Notes under the pieces: generated by a model
What the model saw: the letters and a program-made list of their open reading frames with translations, nothing else
Database searches by the model: none
What the model was told of the DNA's origin: nothing
Translations under genes and position numbers: made by a program
Source of the DNA: Klebsiella michiganensis
Lineage (GTDB): Bacteria > Pseudomonadota > Gammaproteobacteria > Enterobacterales > Enterobacteriaceae
Assembly (NCBI GenBank): GCA_000963575.1
Contig: CP011077.1
Span: 3,162,001 to 3,226,000 of the forward strand
Length of the DNA stretch: 64,000 nt
Direction of reading: 5' to 3'
Shown here: in pieces, positions 34,888 through 43,593 of the stretch
How positions within the stretch are numbered: position 1 is the first letter of the stretch
How the letters are laid out: the number at the start of each line of letters is the position of its first letter

Positions 34888-35529
34888 TTATTCAAAGAAC
34901 TGACTGATTTTGGCTTTCAGAATATCGATTGCGATGCGGTTCTTGCCCCCGCGCGGCACGATAATATCGGCGTATTGTTTGGAAGGCTCAATAAATTGCA
35001 GGAACATTGGGCGTACCGTTTTTTGATACTGCGCCATCACGGAATCCATTGAACGACCGCGCTCGTTAACGTCACGCTTCATACGGCGCATCAGACAAAT
35101 ATCCAGCGGCGTGTCGACAAAAATGGAGAAATTCATTTCCTGGCGCAGGCGGGCATCGGTCAGCAACAGGATGCCTTCCAGGATGATCACCTTTTTGGGG
35201 ACCAGATGCACCGTCTGGTCAGTGCGGGTATGCTCCACATAGCTGTAAACCGGCAGTTCGATAGCTTTACCAGACTTCAGCGTCTGCAGATGCTGGAAAA
35301 GCAGGTTGTGGTCCATGGCGCTGGGGTGATCGTAGTTGGTTTTAACACGTTCTTCCATCGACAGATGGCTTTGATCTTTGTAATAACTGTCTTCTGGAAT
35401 GACACCAATGTGTTCATCGCCGACTTGCTCGCGCAGTTCACGATACAACGTGCTGGCAATGAGGCTTTTCCCTGAAGCCGATGCGCCGGCTATCCCGATG
35501 ATGACGCATTGATGAGACTGATCGGTCAT
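34888..35529 (-). CDS. udk: uridine/cytidine kinase
   Basis: Phosphorylates uridine and cytidine to the monophosphates in pyrimidine salvage. The P-loop GASASGKS lies at 15-22. PEDSYYKDQS carries the conserved Asp, and NFSIFVDTPLDICLMRRMKRD is the lid region. The ATG at 35529 gives MTDQSHQCVIIGIAG and 213 aa, identical in length to E. coli; a longer frame to 35592 has no family support. It is separated from dcd by a terminator-like hairpin. Confidence 0.96.
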   Translation of the reverse strand: MTDQSHQCVIIGIAGASASGKSLIASTLYRELREQVGDEHIGVIPEDSYYKDQSHLSMEERVKTNYDHPSAMDHNLLFQHLQTLKSGKAIELPVYSYVEHTRTDQTVHLVPKKVIILEGILLLTDARLRQEMNFSIFVDTPLDICLMRRMKRDVNERGRSMDSVMAQYQKTVRPMFLQFIEPSKQYADIIVPRGGKNRIAIDILKAKISQFFE

Positions 35530-35885
35530 ATTATTTACGGCCTGAATACGAAAAGTGTTGGAAGGACGACGCGAAGGCGTCAAACGCGGCAATTATAGGG
35601 ACAACCGCCGTTTGATACCAGTCTCTTACCCCCTGCAATCGCGAAATTACGCGGCAAGAGGGCGACAAAGTGACGGCCGCATGACGGCGCGCCAGCGTCA
35701 GGCAACAGGTTAAGGTGGAATTATTTAATTACGTGATTTGGCTACGCAATTTCTGACGCTCTGTAGGTAAATTCTGACAAGCGAGCATAGGAATTGTAAA
35801 TTGTTTGTACTAGCATAAACCGATTCTTTATTTATATGCATCCGGGCATGGCTCCTGGCGGCAGTGTCCAAGCGGATTTGCGGTA
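35530..35885. other. udk-dgcE divergent intergenic region
   Basis: A 356-bp gap between divergent genes that must hold both promoters. I see an AT-rich part from about 35715 to 35840 but no pair of -35/-10 hexamers good enough to call, no hairpin with a T-run and no coding sequence. Confidence 0.6.
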
Positions 35886-38800
35886 ATGATTATAAAAAAC
35901 AGACAAACAGAAGCCGCCATCCATTCATTGATACTGCTGGCTGGCTTAGGGTTACTCAGCTTTATTTTCACCCTCTACTCCATGGAGCTGACGTTAAAAG
36001 GCACCGATTTGGTGCCTATCTGGTTTACCACCTCGGTGATAATGGCGGCATTTTTCCGTATGCCCGTTCGTCTGTGGCCGTTGATTGCCGCCGCCTGTGC
36101 GCTGGGTAGCGTCGCAGCCAGCGTCGCTATTTTTCCTTTTAACTGGCTGAATCTCTCGTTAACGGCGATAAACCTGGTTGAAGCGCTGCTGTTACGCCGC
36201 TTTTTGCCGCGGAAAAATCCCTTACAGAACCTCAATAACTGGGCTCGACTTGCCGTGTGCAGTGCGGCGATCCCACCGCTGGTTGGCGGCCTGCTGGTGA
36301 CGCTATTGCCGATACCGATTGACTCCTCCGCCCTGAAAACGTTCTTTATCTGGGTGCTGTCCGAGTCTATCGGGGCGCTGGCGCTAATGCCGGCTGGGCT
36401 GCTGTTTAAGCCTTATTATTTGCTCCGTCACCGCAAAGCCGCTTTGCTGTTTGAAACCGTGGCGACCTTCGCCGTTACGCTGGCGCTAAGCTACTTTTCA
36501 TTAATTTATCTGCCCTGGCCGTTCACTTTTATCATCGTCATTCTGATGTGGAGCGCCATCAGGCTGCCGCGCCTGGAAGCCTTCATTATCTTCCTTGCCA
36601 CGCTGATGATGGTGTCCGCGATGATAGCCACCGGTAAATTCCCGATGTCTACGCCCCACCCTCGCGTGCTGGAGTATGCCCCGTGGCTACCGTTCCTGCT
36701 GATCCTGCTGCCGGCCAACGTGATAACCATGGTGATGTACTCCTCCCGCAAAGAGCGGAAACACATCACCGAAAGCGAAACGCGCTTTCGTAATGCGATG
36801 GAGTATTCGGCTATCGGTATGGCGCTGGTTTCCACCGAAGGCAAATGGTTACAGGTGAATAAGTCACTGTGCAAATTCCTCGGTTACTCCAGCGAAGAGT
36901 TGAGCGAACTCACCTTCCAGCAAATTACCTGGCCCGAAGATTTGAATCTCGACCTGCAACATCTGAGCAAGCTCTCTGCCGGCCACATCAATAGCTATTC
37001 GATGGAAAAACGCTATTACACCAGTGCGGGCAATGTGGTGTGGGCCATGCTCACAGTCTCCGTTGTGCGTCATACCGACGGCACGCCGCTCTATTACATC
37101 GCACAGATTGAAGACATTAACGACCTCAAACATACCGAGTGGATCAACAAGCGGCTGATGGAGCGGATTACGCTTGCCAACGAAGCCGGCGGCATCGGTA
37201 TCTGGGAGTGGGATCTGACCAACGATGTCATCAGTTGGGATAAGCGGATGTTTGAGCTTTACGATGTGCCGCCGCATACCAAACCTACTTACCAGCTATG
37301 GCTGGACAGACTGGTAAAAGAAGATCTCCCCCATTCAGAAGCGGTCATTCGCGAGTCGTTAAAAAACCGCCTGCCGTTCAAGCTTGAATTTCGTATCCAT
37401 GTAAAAGACGGTATTCGCCATATTCGCTCCCTGGCCAACCGCGTGCTGAATAAAAACGGCGACGTAGAGCGGCTGCTGGGTATCAATATGGACATGACCG
37501 AGGTTAAGCAGCTCAACGAAGCGCTGTACCAGGAAAAAGAACGGCTGCACATCACGCTGGACTCTATCGGTGAAGCCGTGATTTGTACCGATGTCGACAT
37601 GAACGTCACCTTTATGAACCCCATCGCCGAAAAACTCAGCGGCTGGGCGCAGGAAACGGCTATCGGCCAGCACATTCTGGCGATTCTGCGCATTACGTTT
37701 GGCGATAACGGCCCGGTAATGGAAAACATACACAGCGGTGATTTTTCTCGTAGCGCTATCGAGCAGGACGTCGTGCTGCACTGCCGCAACGGCGGCAGCT
37801 ACGACATCCACTACACCATTACGCCGCTGACCACGCTGGACGGCCAAAGCATTGGCTCCGTACTGTTAATCCAGGATGTCACTGAGTCCCGGAAGATGCT
37901 CAAGCAACTGAGCTACAGCGCCTCGCACGATAGCCTGACTCACCTGGCCAACCGGGTAAGCTTTGAGAACCACCTGAAGCGTTTGCTGCAGGGCGCGATT
38001 GAACACCGCCAGCGTCACGCGCTGGTGTTTATCGATCTAGACCGCTTCAAAGCCGTCAATGACTCTGCGGGCCATGCCGCAGGTGATGCCCTTCTGCGTG
38101 AGCTGGCGGCGATGATGCTAAGCATGCTGCGCACGGGGGATTTCCTTGCCCGCCTCGGCGGCGACGAGTTTGGTTTGCTGCTGCCGGACTGCTCCACTGA
38201 AAACGCACGCTACATTTCTGAGCGTATCATTCGCAGCATCAACGATTACCACTTTATGTGGGATGGCCGCCTGCACCGCATTGGCGCGAGCGCCGGGGTC
38301 ACCCATATTGACGGGGATAACGCCATCGCGTCCGAGGTGCTTTCCCAGGCCGATATCGCCTGCTACGCCTCTAAAAACAACGGCCGTGGCCAGGTCACGG
38401 TTTATGAGCCACACCGCCACTACATGGAACAGGGGCGAGACACCATGCCGCTCGACGAGCAGTGGCAGGTGATCAAAGACAACCCAATCCTGATGATAGC
38501 GATGGCGATTGCGCCGCCGCGTATCCCGGAGTCCACTTGTTTCTACCTGCTTACCCTTCGTTTCTGGGGCAGTGAAGGCGACGTTATCAATGAACCGGCA
38601 TTCCGTTCAGGCCTGGCCGATCCGGCACTTCATCATGCGCTGGATCGCCGCGTATTTAGCGAGTTCTTCGAGAAATACGCCGCTCAGGTCGCAATGAAAG
38701 GCTTTGGCGTCGCGCTGCCTGTTTCCGGTGCGGGCCTGGTCAGCGATACCTTTATCAACGAACTGCTGGAACAGCTATCCACCAGCCGGATGCCTGCTCG

Positions 38801-39206
38801 TCTGCTGCATTTGACGATTCAAAGCAGCGATCTGCTTACCGAGCCACAGCGCGCTTATGCCAACCTGAAGCGGCTGCGCAAGGCCGGTTGCCGCATGGTG
38901 CTGAGCCACGTTGGGCGGGATTTGGAACTGTTTAATACGCTGAGCCATCATCTGTTTGACTACGTGATGTTAGATCCTGACCTGATCCTCAACGTGCACT
39001 GTAACCTGATGGACGAAATGATGGTGACGATTGTACATGGCCATGCCCAACGCATGACGCTGCAAACTATCGCCGGCCCGGCGGACATGCCTCTGGTGAT
39101 GGATACGCTGTCCGGCATCGGGATTGATTTAATCTATGGGGAAACCATCACCCAGCCACAGCCGCTGGAGCTGCTGCTGGCCCACAGCTATTTCGGGATT
39201 AACTGA
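35886..39206 (+). CDS. dgcE: diguanylate cyclase DgcE (MASE1-PAS-GGDEF, degenerate EAL)
   Basis: Membrane-bound c-di-GMP synthase at the top of the curli/cellulose control cascade in E. coli. Domains in order are an integral membrane MASE1 sensor (about 15-290), three PAS/PAC repeats (about 300-670), a GGDEF domain with an intact motif at 758-762 (RLGGDEFG) and a C-terminal EAL-like domain (about 855-1100). The EAL-like domain has no EAL tripeptide or metal-binding acidic set, so no phosphodiesterase activity is expected. Length 1106 aa is about that of E. coli YegE (1105). The ribosome site is weak. Its last 8 bp overlap the convergent alkA gene. Confidence 0.95.
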   Translation: MIIKNRQTEAAIHSLILLAGLGLLSFIFTLYSMELTLKGTDLVPIWFTTSVIMAAFFRMPVRLWPLIAAACALGSVAASVAIFPFNWLNLSLTAINLVEALLLRRFLPRKNPLQNLNNWARLAVCSAAIPPLVGGLLVTLLPIPIDSSALKTFFIWVLSESIGALALMPAGLLFKPYYLLRHRKAALLFETVATFAVTLALSYFSLIYLPWPFTFIIVILMWSAIRLPRLEAFIIFLATLMMVSAMIATGKFPMSTPHPRVLEYAPWLPFLLILLPANVITMVMYSSRKERKHITESETRFRNAMEYSAIGMALVSTEGKWLQVNKSLCKFLGYSSEELSELTFQQITWPEDLNLDLQHLSKLSAGHINSYSMEKRYYTSAGNVVWAMLTVSVVRHTDGTPLYYIAQIEDINDLKHTEWINKRLMERITLANEAGGIGIWEWDLTNDVISWDKRMFELYDVPPHTKPTYQLWLDRLVKEDLPHSEAVIRESLKNRLPFKLEFRIHVKDGIRHIRSLANRVLNKNGDVERLLGINMDMTEVKQLNEALYQEKERLHITLDSIGEAVICTDVDMNVTFMNPIAEKLSGWAQETAIGQHILAILRITFGDNGPVMENIHSGDFSRSAIEQDVVLHCRNGGSYDIHYTITPLTTLDGQSIGSVLLIQDVTESRKMLKQLSYSASHDSLTHLANRVSFENHLKRLLQGAIEHRQRHALVFIDLDRFKAVNDSAGHAAGDALLRELAAMMLSMLRTGDFLARLGGDEFGLLLPDCSTENARYISERIIRSINDYHFMWDGRLHRIGASAGVTHIDGDNAIASEVLSQADIACYASKNNGRGQVTVYEPHRHYMEQGRDTMPLDEQWQVIKDNPILMIAMAIAPPRIPESTCFYLLTLRFWGSEGDVINEPAFRSGLADPALHHALDRRVFSEFFEKYAAQVAMKGFGVALPVSGAGLVSDTFINELLEQLSTSRMPARLLHLTIQSSDLLTEPQRAYANLKRLRKAGCRMVLSHVGRDLELFNTLSHHLFDYVMLDPDLILNVHCNLMDEMMVTIVHGHAQRMTLQTIAGPADMPLVMDTLSGIGIDLIYGETITQPQPLELLLAHSYFGIN

Positions 39207-40044
39207 CTGGCGCCCAGCCGTCGCTATACCAGATGTGTAACAGCGCATAGGAGCGCCACGGCTGCCAGCGTTCAGCATAGCGGCGGATCTGCGCAGTCGT
39301 CATATCGGGAAAGCGCTGTTTAATCAGGTAATCATCCGGCAGGAAAACGTCCCTGGCCTGCCAGCCACGCAGGGCGAAATAGTTGGCGGTCCAGCGCCCA
39401 ATGCCCGGCAGGGCAATCAGGTTTTTTATTCCCCCGGCAAGGTCATCAGGCAACTGCAGCGGAAACTGCCCTGTAACCACCTCTCCGGCCAGATGCACGA
39501 TGGCCTCCGCACGCTTAAGCGACATTCCCAAAGATTTCAGTTGCTGAATATCAACGTTTGCCAGTACTCCAGCACTCGGGAAAAGATACCAGTCATCGAA
39601 TCCTTCAAGCTTTGTTCCGTAGGCTCTGGCTACTTTACCGGTCAATTTTGCCGCCATGGCGACGCTGACCAATTGCCCAAGAATGGCCCGAATGGCCTGC
39701 TCGAACGGGTCCATGCATCCCGGCAGCCGCAGGCCGGGCCGGGCTGCGGCCAGCGATCCCAGACTGTTCAACACCTGGTGTGGGTCCCGGTCTAAATCCA
39801 GTAAGTTCTTAACACGCTGCAAAACTGCGTCCGCCACGGGTTCAAGACCGTCGCTGAGCGTTACGTTAAGGCACAGATTTTTTTCGTCGGGCTCAAGCGT
39901 AACCAGTCCGGCATGTTCCCCCAGCGAGAAGCTGCGCTGGTAGCGATTGTCGGCAACAACTTCCACGCCCTCAACGGCACGCCCCCGTAAGAAACCGAGT
40001 ATCCAGGGCCAGTCATAAGGTGGTTGATAGCTAAGGGTATACAT
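39199..40044 (-). CDS. alkA: DNA-3-methyladenine glycosylase II
   Basis: Base-excision repair enzyme that removes alkylated purines and pyrimidines. The helix-hairpin-helix is LPGIGRWTANYFALRGW (212-228), followed by the catalytic Asp238 in DVFLPDDYLIK. The N-terminal AlkA domain precedes it. Length 281 aa compares with 282 in E. coli. It lacks a few residues at the C-terminus, ending at SDGWAPVS, and overlaps the 3' end of dgcE by 8 bp. Confidence 0.95.
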   Translation of the reverse strand: MYTLSYQPPYDWPWILGFLRGRAVEGVEVVADNRYQRSFSLGEHAGLVTLEPDEKNLCLNVTLSDGLEPVADAVLQRVKNLLDLDRDPHQVLNSLGSLAAARPGLRLPGCMDPFEQAIRAILGQLVSVAMAAKLTGKVARAYGTKLEGFDDWYLFPSAGVLANVDIQQLKSLGMSLKRAEAIVHLAGEVVTGQFPLQLPDDLAGGIKNLIALPGIGRWTANYFALRGWQARDVFLPDDYLIKQRFPDMTTAQIRRYAERWQPWRSYALLHIWYSDGWAPVS

Positions 40045-40205
40045 AAATAATCCTGAAGATAATGAGGATATTAGGCGGGCAACATTGCTTATTTAGCATA
40101 CCGTCAAATGCGGATTTCTGCCTTGCTTTCATATTCAGTTGCCCACGGCCCGTCATTCCGCTAAAGTCGCCCCCCTTCTCACTGGCATGGGGATAATCAA
40201 CGAAA

Positions 40206-41558
40206 ATGAAAATCGGTTTTGACTACGGCACGGCGAACTGTTCTGTCGCCATCATGCGTGATGGAACACCACAGCTACTGGAGATGGAGAATGGCTCATC
40301 GCTGCTGCCTTCTATGCTCTGTGCTCCGACGCGGGAAGCGGTGAGCGAGTGGCTATTCCGTCACCACGAAGTTCCGGCTACGGGAAGTGAAACACAGGCG
40401 CTGCTGCGCCGCGCGGTGAGCTACAACCGCGAAGAAGACATTGACGTGCTGCCCGGCAGCGTAAAGTTTGGCTTAAGTTCGCTTAGCCAGTACATCGAAG
40501 ATCCGGAAGAAGTTTACTTCGTTAAATCGCCAAAATCCTTCCTCGGCGCCACCGGTCTGAAACCACAGCAGGTTGCGCTCTTTGAAGATCTGGTCTGCGC
40601 CATGATGCTGCACATTCGCAAACAGGCGGAAAGTCAGCTGGACGGCACAATCGATCAGGCCGTGATTGGCCGGCCGATTAACTTCCAGGGTCTGGGCGGG
40701 GAAGATGCCAACCAGCAGGCACAGGGTATTCTGGAACGCGCCGCGCATCGGGCAGGCTTCCGCGACGTGGTGTTTCAGTTTGAACCCGTTGCCGCAGGGC
40801 TGGATTTTGAAGCCACGCTTCAGGAAGAAAAGCAGGTTCTCGTTGTCGATATCGGCGGGGGCACCACCGACTGCTCGGTACTGCTGATGGGGCCTGACTG
40901 GCACCAGCGTCGCGACCGTGAACAAAGCCTGCTCGGCCACAGCGGCTGCCGCGTGGGCGGGAACGATCTGGATATCATGCTGGCGTTTAAGCAGTTGGCT
41001 CCGCTGCTTGGTATGGGCGGCCAGACGGAAAAAGGCATCGCGTTGCCGGTATTACCCTGGTGGAATGCCGTCGCAATCAACGACGTCCCGGCACAACATG
41101 ACTTCTACAGCGTGGCGAACGGCCGCTCGCTCAACGAGCTGGTACGGGATGCTCGCGAGCCGGAAAAAGTGGCTTACCTGCAGAAAGTCTGGCGTCAGCG
41201 CCTGAGCTACCGCCTCGTCCGCGCGGCGGAAGAGAGCAAGATTGCGCTTTCCAACAGCCGGCAGGTTGCAACTCTATTGCCGTTTATTGCCAGCGAAGTG
41301 GGCTGCGACATCAGCCAGGAAGCGCTGGAAACAGCCATCAGTCAGCCGCTGCATCGCATCATGGAGCAGGTTACGCTGGCAATGGAAAACAGCAATGCTA
41401 AACCCGAAGTTATCTACCTGACCGGTGGCAGCGCCCGTTCTCCGCTGCTGCGTCATGCGCTCGCCCGGCAATTGCCTGATATTCCGATTACCGGGGGGGA
41501 TGACTTTGGCTCAGTAACCCAGGGCCTTGCTCGCTGGTCAGACGTCGTGTTCAAATAA
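40206..41558 (+). CDS. yegD: Hsp70-family chaperone-like protein YegD
   Basis: Actin-fold ATPase related to the DnaK nucleotide-binding domain but without the substrate-binding part (450 aa). The phosphate-1 motif is FDYGTANCSVAIM (4-16), phosphate-2 is VDIGGGTTDCSVL and the adenosine motif is YLTGGSARSPLLR. It may act on a dedicated client; the cellular role is not defined. It is followed 26 bp later by a strong terminator shared with the HTH gene. Confidence 0.93.
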   Translation: MKIGFDYGTANCSVAIMRDGTPQLLEMENGSSLLPSMLCAPTREAVSEWLFRHHEVPATGSETQALLRRAVSYNREEDIDVLPGSVKFGLSSLSQYIEDPEEVYFVKSPKSFLGATGLKPQQVALFEDLVCAMMLHIRKQAESQLDGTIDQAVIGRPINFQGLGGEDANQQAQGILERAAHRAGFRDVVFQFEPVAAGLDFEATLQEEKQVLVVDIGGGTTDCSVLLMGPDWHQRRDREQSLLGHSGCRVGGNDLDIMLAFKQLAPLLGMGGQTEKGIALPVLPWWNAVAINDVPAQHDFYSVANGRSLNELVRDAREPEKVAYLQKVWRQRLSYRLVRAAEESKIALSNSRQVATLLPFIASEVGCDISQEALETAISQPLHRIMEQVTLAMENSNAKPEVIYLTGGSARSPLLRHALARQLPDIPITGGDDFGSVTQGLARWSDVVFK

Positions 41559-41584
41559 TCGTCTCAAAACTCGATTCATCAACT

Positions 41585-41610
41585 AAACCGCAGGCCTCCT
41601 GCGGTTTTTT
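41585..41610. terminator. terminator after yegD, overlapping the HTH gene stop
   Basis: AAACCGCAGG (41585-41594) and CCTGCGGTTT (41598-41607) form a perfect 10-bp stem with a three-base loop and a T-run to 41610. It ends yegD on the plus strand, and its distal Ts form part of the stop codon of the convergent HTH gene. Confidence 0.88.
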
Positions 41611-41905
41611 ATATCTGAAAACGTCTGTTCCTGTCCGGAAATTCCAGATGCAGCGAAAGTTTGCCGCCCAGAGCCTCAACGTAGCGCTTGAGGGTAAGAA
41701 CCTTAAGGTCGTTACCGCGCTGTTCGATGGCGGCTATCGCCGGCTGCGAAATGCCCATTTTTTGCGCCACTTGCTTTTGAGAAAGTCCCTGCTCTTCACG
41801 CACCAGCTGCAGGCCCGTTTCCAGAATTAAGACTTCGGTCATTTTGCGGATCTCTGCCTGGTCTTCCGACGAGAACCCGGCCATCACTTCAGTTAAGGTT
41901 TTCAT
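41609..41905 (-). CDS. XRE-family HTH antitoxin (HigA type)
   Basis: Small DNA-binding protein of 98 aa. A Cro/C1-type helix-turn-helix occupies about 32-85: LQLVREEQGLSQKQVAQKMG then ISQPAIAAIEQRG, where the recognition helix begins at SQPAIAAIE. The C-terminal VEALGGKLSLHLEF is typical of antitoxins paired with RelE/HigB-type toxins (toxin gene first, antitoxin second). I chose the ATG at 41905, since an upstream frame start at 41926 would run into the toxin coding part. The partner toxin immediately upstream is broken. Near-palindromic tandem sites upstream of the toxin start are its likely operator. It has no counterpart at this place in E. coli K-12 as I remember it. Confidence 0.85.
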   Translation of the reverse strand: MKTLTEVMAGFSSEDQAEIRKMTEVLILETGLQLVREEQGLSQKQVAQKMGISQPAIAAIEQRGNDLKVLTLKRYVEALGGKLSLHLEFPDRNRRFQI

Positions 41906-42082
41906 ATTCACTCTCCAGGTCTGCAAGGTGGTTCGCCAACTGCGTATCAGCCTGCGGACGGCTCAACGCAGGCCCCAGAACTCAAGATTTCCGAAGGCTG
42001 CCGCAAGCCGTTGGCGGAGATCCAAAGGCTGCGCCTGATACCAAAAATAGAAATTGTCGGTAAAAATTACGCTCCATGTCAT
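41889..42082 (-). pseudogene. RelE/HigB-like toxin remnant, frameshifted and internally deleted
   Basis: From the ATG at 42082 (GAGG six bases upstream) the frame reads MTWSVIFTDNFYFWYQAQPL, continues to a GNLEFWGLR block, and stops with TGA at 41965-41963 after 39 codons. Moving one base at the GGGG run (about 41974) restores a family-like continuation, GPALSRPQADT, which then jumps directly to QLANHLADLESEYENLN and a stop at 41889. That last piece looks like the C-terminus of these toxins. An intact toxin has about 110-120 residues, so roughly 50 codons of the core, including the catalytic region, are missing. The overlap of the toxin 3' end with the antitoxin start is preserved. The gene should make no active toxin. 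Confidence 0.75.
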
Positions 42083-42093
42083 CATTCACCTCA

Positions 42094-42134
42094 TAAACTA
42101 TAGATTATACTTTTCACATAAACTACAGTTTATT
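42094..42134. promoter_or_regulatory. tandem palindromic operator of the toxin-antitoxin remnant
   Basis: Two near-identical 16-mers, TAAACTATAGATTATA (42094-42109) and TAAACTACAGTTTATT (42119-42134), are spaced 25 bp apart and agree at 13 of 16 positions. The second is a palindrome with arms AAACT/AGTTT. They start 12 bp upstream of the toxin ATG, where an autoregulating HTH antitoxin would bind and cover the promoter. Confidence 0.6.
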
Positions 42135-42168
42135 TTTCATTCGAAGAGGCAGCTATCTTTTACGCAAC

Positions 42169-42190
42169 ACCTCGAAAAAAGTATCGAGGT
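42169..42190. repeat. perfect inverted repeat upstream of mdtA
   Basis: ACCTCGA (42169-42175) and TCGAGGT (42184-42190) form a perfect 7-bp stem with an 8-base A-rich loop. It lies between the toxin-antitoxin operator and the mdtA promoter region and has no T-run. It could be an operator or part of a structured leader. Confidence 0.45.
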
Positions 42191-42258
42191 GAATGAAATT
42201 ATTTGGCCACTAAAACATCACTTACTTGCTATATGTTGCTAATCTGACAGTACTTCAT

Positions 42259-42276
42259 ATTTCCTCCATCATTACG
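42259..42276 (+). promoter_or_regulatory. candidate BaeR box of the mdtABCD-baeSR operon
   Basis: ATTTCCTCCATCATTACG resembles the published BaeR box TTTTTCTCCATDATTGGC, with the central TCCATnATT kept and about 12 of 18 positions matching. It lies 67 bp upstream of the mdtA start, a suitable place for activation by BaeR, whose gene is the last in the same operon. Confidence 0.55.
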
Positions 42277-42342
42277 GGGCTATCCGTTACTAAACTAGTA
42301 ACATTACGCCTAAAATCGTTTCAGGAAGAGAACACGTCATCT

Positions 42343-43593
42343 ATGAAAGGCACGCAGACTTCTCGCTGGTTGTGGATTACAGCCTTTATTCTCGTGGTAA
42401 TTGCCGCCGTCTGGTTCTGGCGCAGCCATAATGCATCATCAGGAGCTCAGCCTCAGGCTAAATCCGGCCAGACACAACAGGCAGGCCATCGCGGAATGCG
42501 AGGCGGGGCGTTAGCTCCGGTTCAGGCCGCAACGGCAACCAGTGAAGCCGTGCCCCATTACTTAACCGGCCTGGGCACTATCACCGCGGCCAACACCGTG
42601 ACCGTGCGCAGCCGCGTTGACGGGCAGTTATTGGCCATTCATTTCCAGGAAGGTCAGCAGGTAAAAGCCGGTGATTTACTGGCAGAAATAGACCCCAGCC
42701 AGTTTAAAGTCGCGCTGGCTCAGGCCCAGGGGCAGTTGGCTAAGGATCAGGCCACCCTGGCGAATGCTCGCCGCGACCTCGCCCGCTATCAACAGCTGGT
42801 CAAAACTAATTTAGTCTCTCGCCAGGATCTTGATACTCAGCAATCGCTTGTAGCTTCTTCGCTCGGCACCGTTAAAGCTGATGAAGCAGCCGTGGCCAGC
42901 GCCCAGCTGCAGCTCGGCTGGAGCCGCGTTACCGCCCCTATCGACGGCCGGGTTGGCCTGAAGCAGGTTGATATCGGCAACCAGATTTCCACCAGCGATA
43001 CTAACGGTATTGTCGTGCTGACGCAGACGCACCCAATTGACCTGGTTTTCACCCTGCCGGAAAACGATATCGCCACGGTGATTAAAGCGCAGAAAGCCGG
43101 TGAAACCCTGAGCGTTGAAGCCTGGGACCGCACCAACACCACAAAACTCAGCGGCGGTAAACTGCTGAGCCTTGATAACCAAATCGATACCACCACCGGT
43201 ACCATCAAGCTTAAAGCCCGCTTTGATAATCTGGATGATGCTCTGTTCCCGAATCAGTTTGTGAATGCCCGTATGCTGGTGGACACCCAGCAGAATGCCG
43301 TGGTTATCCCGGCGGGTGCGTTGCAAATGGGTAATGAAGGTCATTTCGTCTGGGTACTGAACGGCGATAACAAAGTCAGTAAACATCTGGTCACGCCGGG
43401 GATCCAGGACAGCCAGAAAGTCGTGATTACCGCCGGCGTTTCCACGGGCGACCGCGTGGTGACCGATGGCATTGACCGCCTGACGGAAGGCGCCCAGGTT
43501 GAGGTTGTCGAACCGCACACCGCGGCTGACGATAAAGCCAGGCCTGCCACGCAGGCAAAATCCGGCCATAAACATAACGGAGCGCGCTCCTGA
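42343..43593 (+). CDS. mdtA: MdtA, membrane fusion protein of the MdtABC efflux pump
   Basis: Periplasmic adaptor that links the MdtBC inner-membrane pump to TolC. A single N-terminal membrane anchor (SRWLWITAFILVVIAAVWFW) is followed by the lipoyl/barrel-sandwich parts (VRSRVDGQLLAIHFQEGQQV and SRVTAPIDGRVGLKQVDIG). A helical hairpin (about 125-190) lies between them. The ATG at 42343 gives 416 aa, close to E. coli at 415; the open frame runs further upstream but those residues have no family support. Its TGA overlaps the ATG of mdtB by one base. Confidence 0.95.
   Translation: MKGTQTSRWLWITAFILVVIAAVWFWRSHNASSGAQPQAKSGQTQQAGHRGMRGGALAPVQAATATSEAVPHYLTGLGTITAANTVTVRSRVDGQLLAIHFQEGQQVKAGDLLAEIDPSQFKVALAQAQGQLAKDQATLANARRDLARYQQLVKTNLVSRQDLDTQQSLVASSLGTVKADEAAVASAQLQLGWSRVTAPIDGRVGLKQVDIGNQISTSDTNGIVVLTQTHPIDLVFTLPENDIATVIKAQKAGETLSVEAWDRTNTTKLSGGKLLSLDNQIDTTTGTIKLKARFDNLDDALFPNQFVNARMLVDTQQNAVVIPAGALQMGNEGHFVWVLNGDNKVSKHLVTPGIQDSQKVVITAGVSTGDRVVTDGIDRLTEGAQVEVVEPHTAADDKARPATQAKSGHKHNGARS

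Noticed and set aside
41609..42082. A functional two-gene toxin-antitoxin system
   Set aside because: The toxin frame stops after 39 codons and, even after frame correction, lacks about half of the family length.
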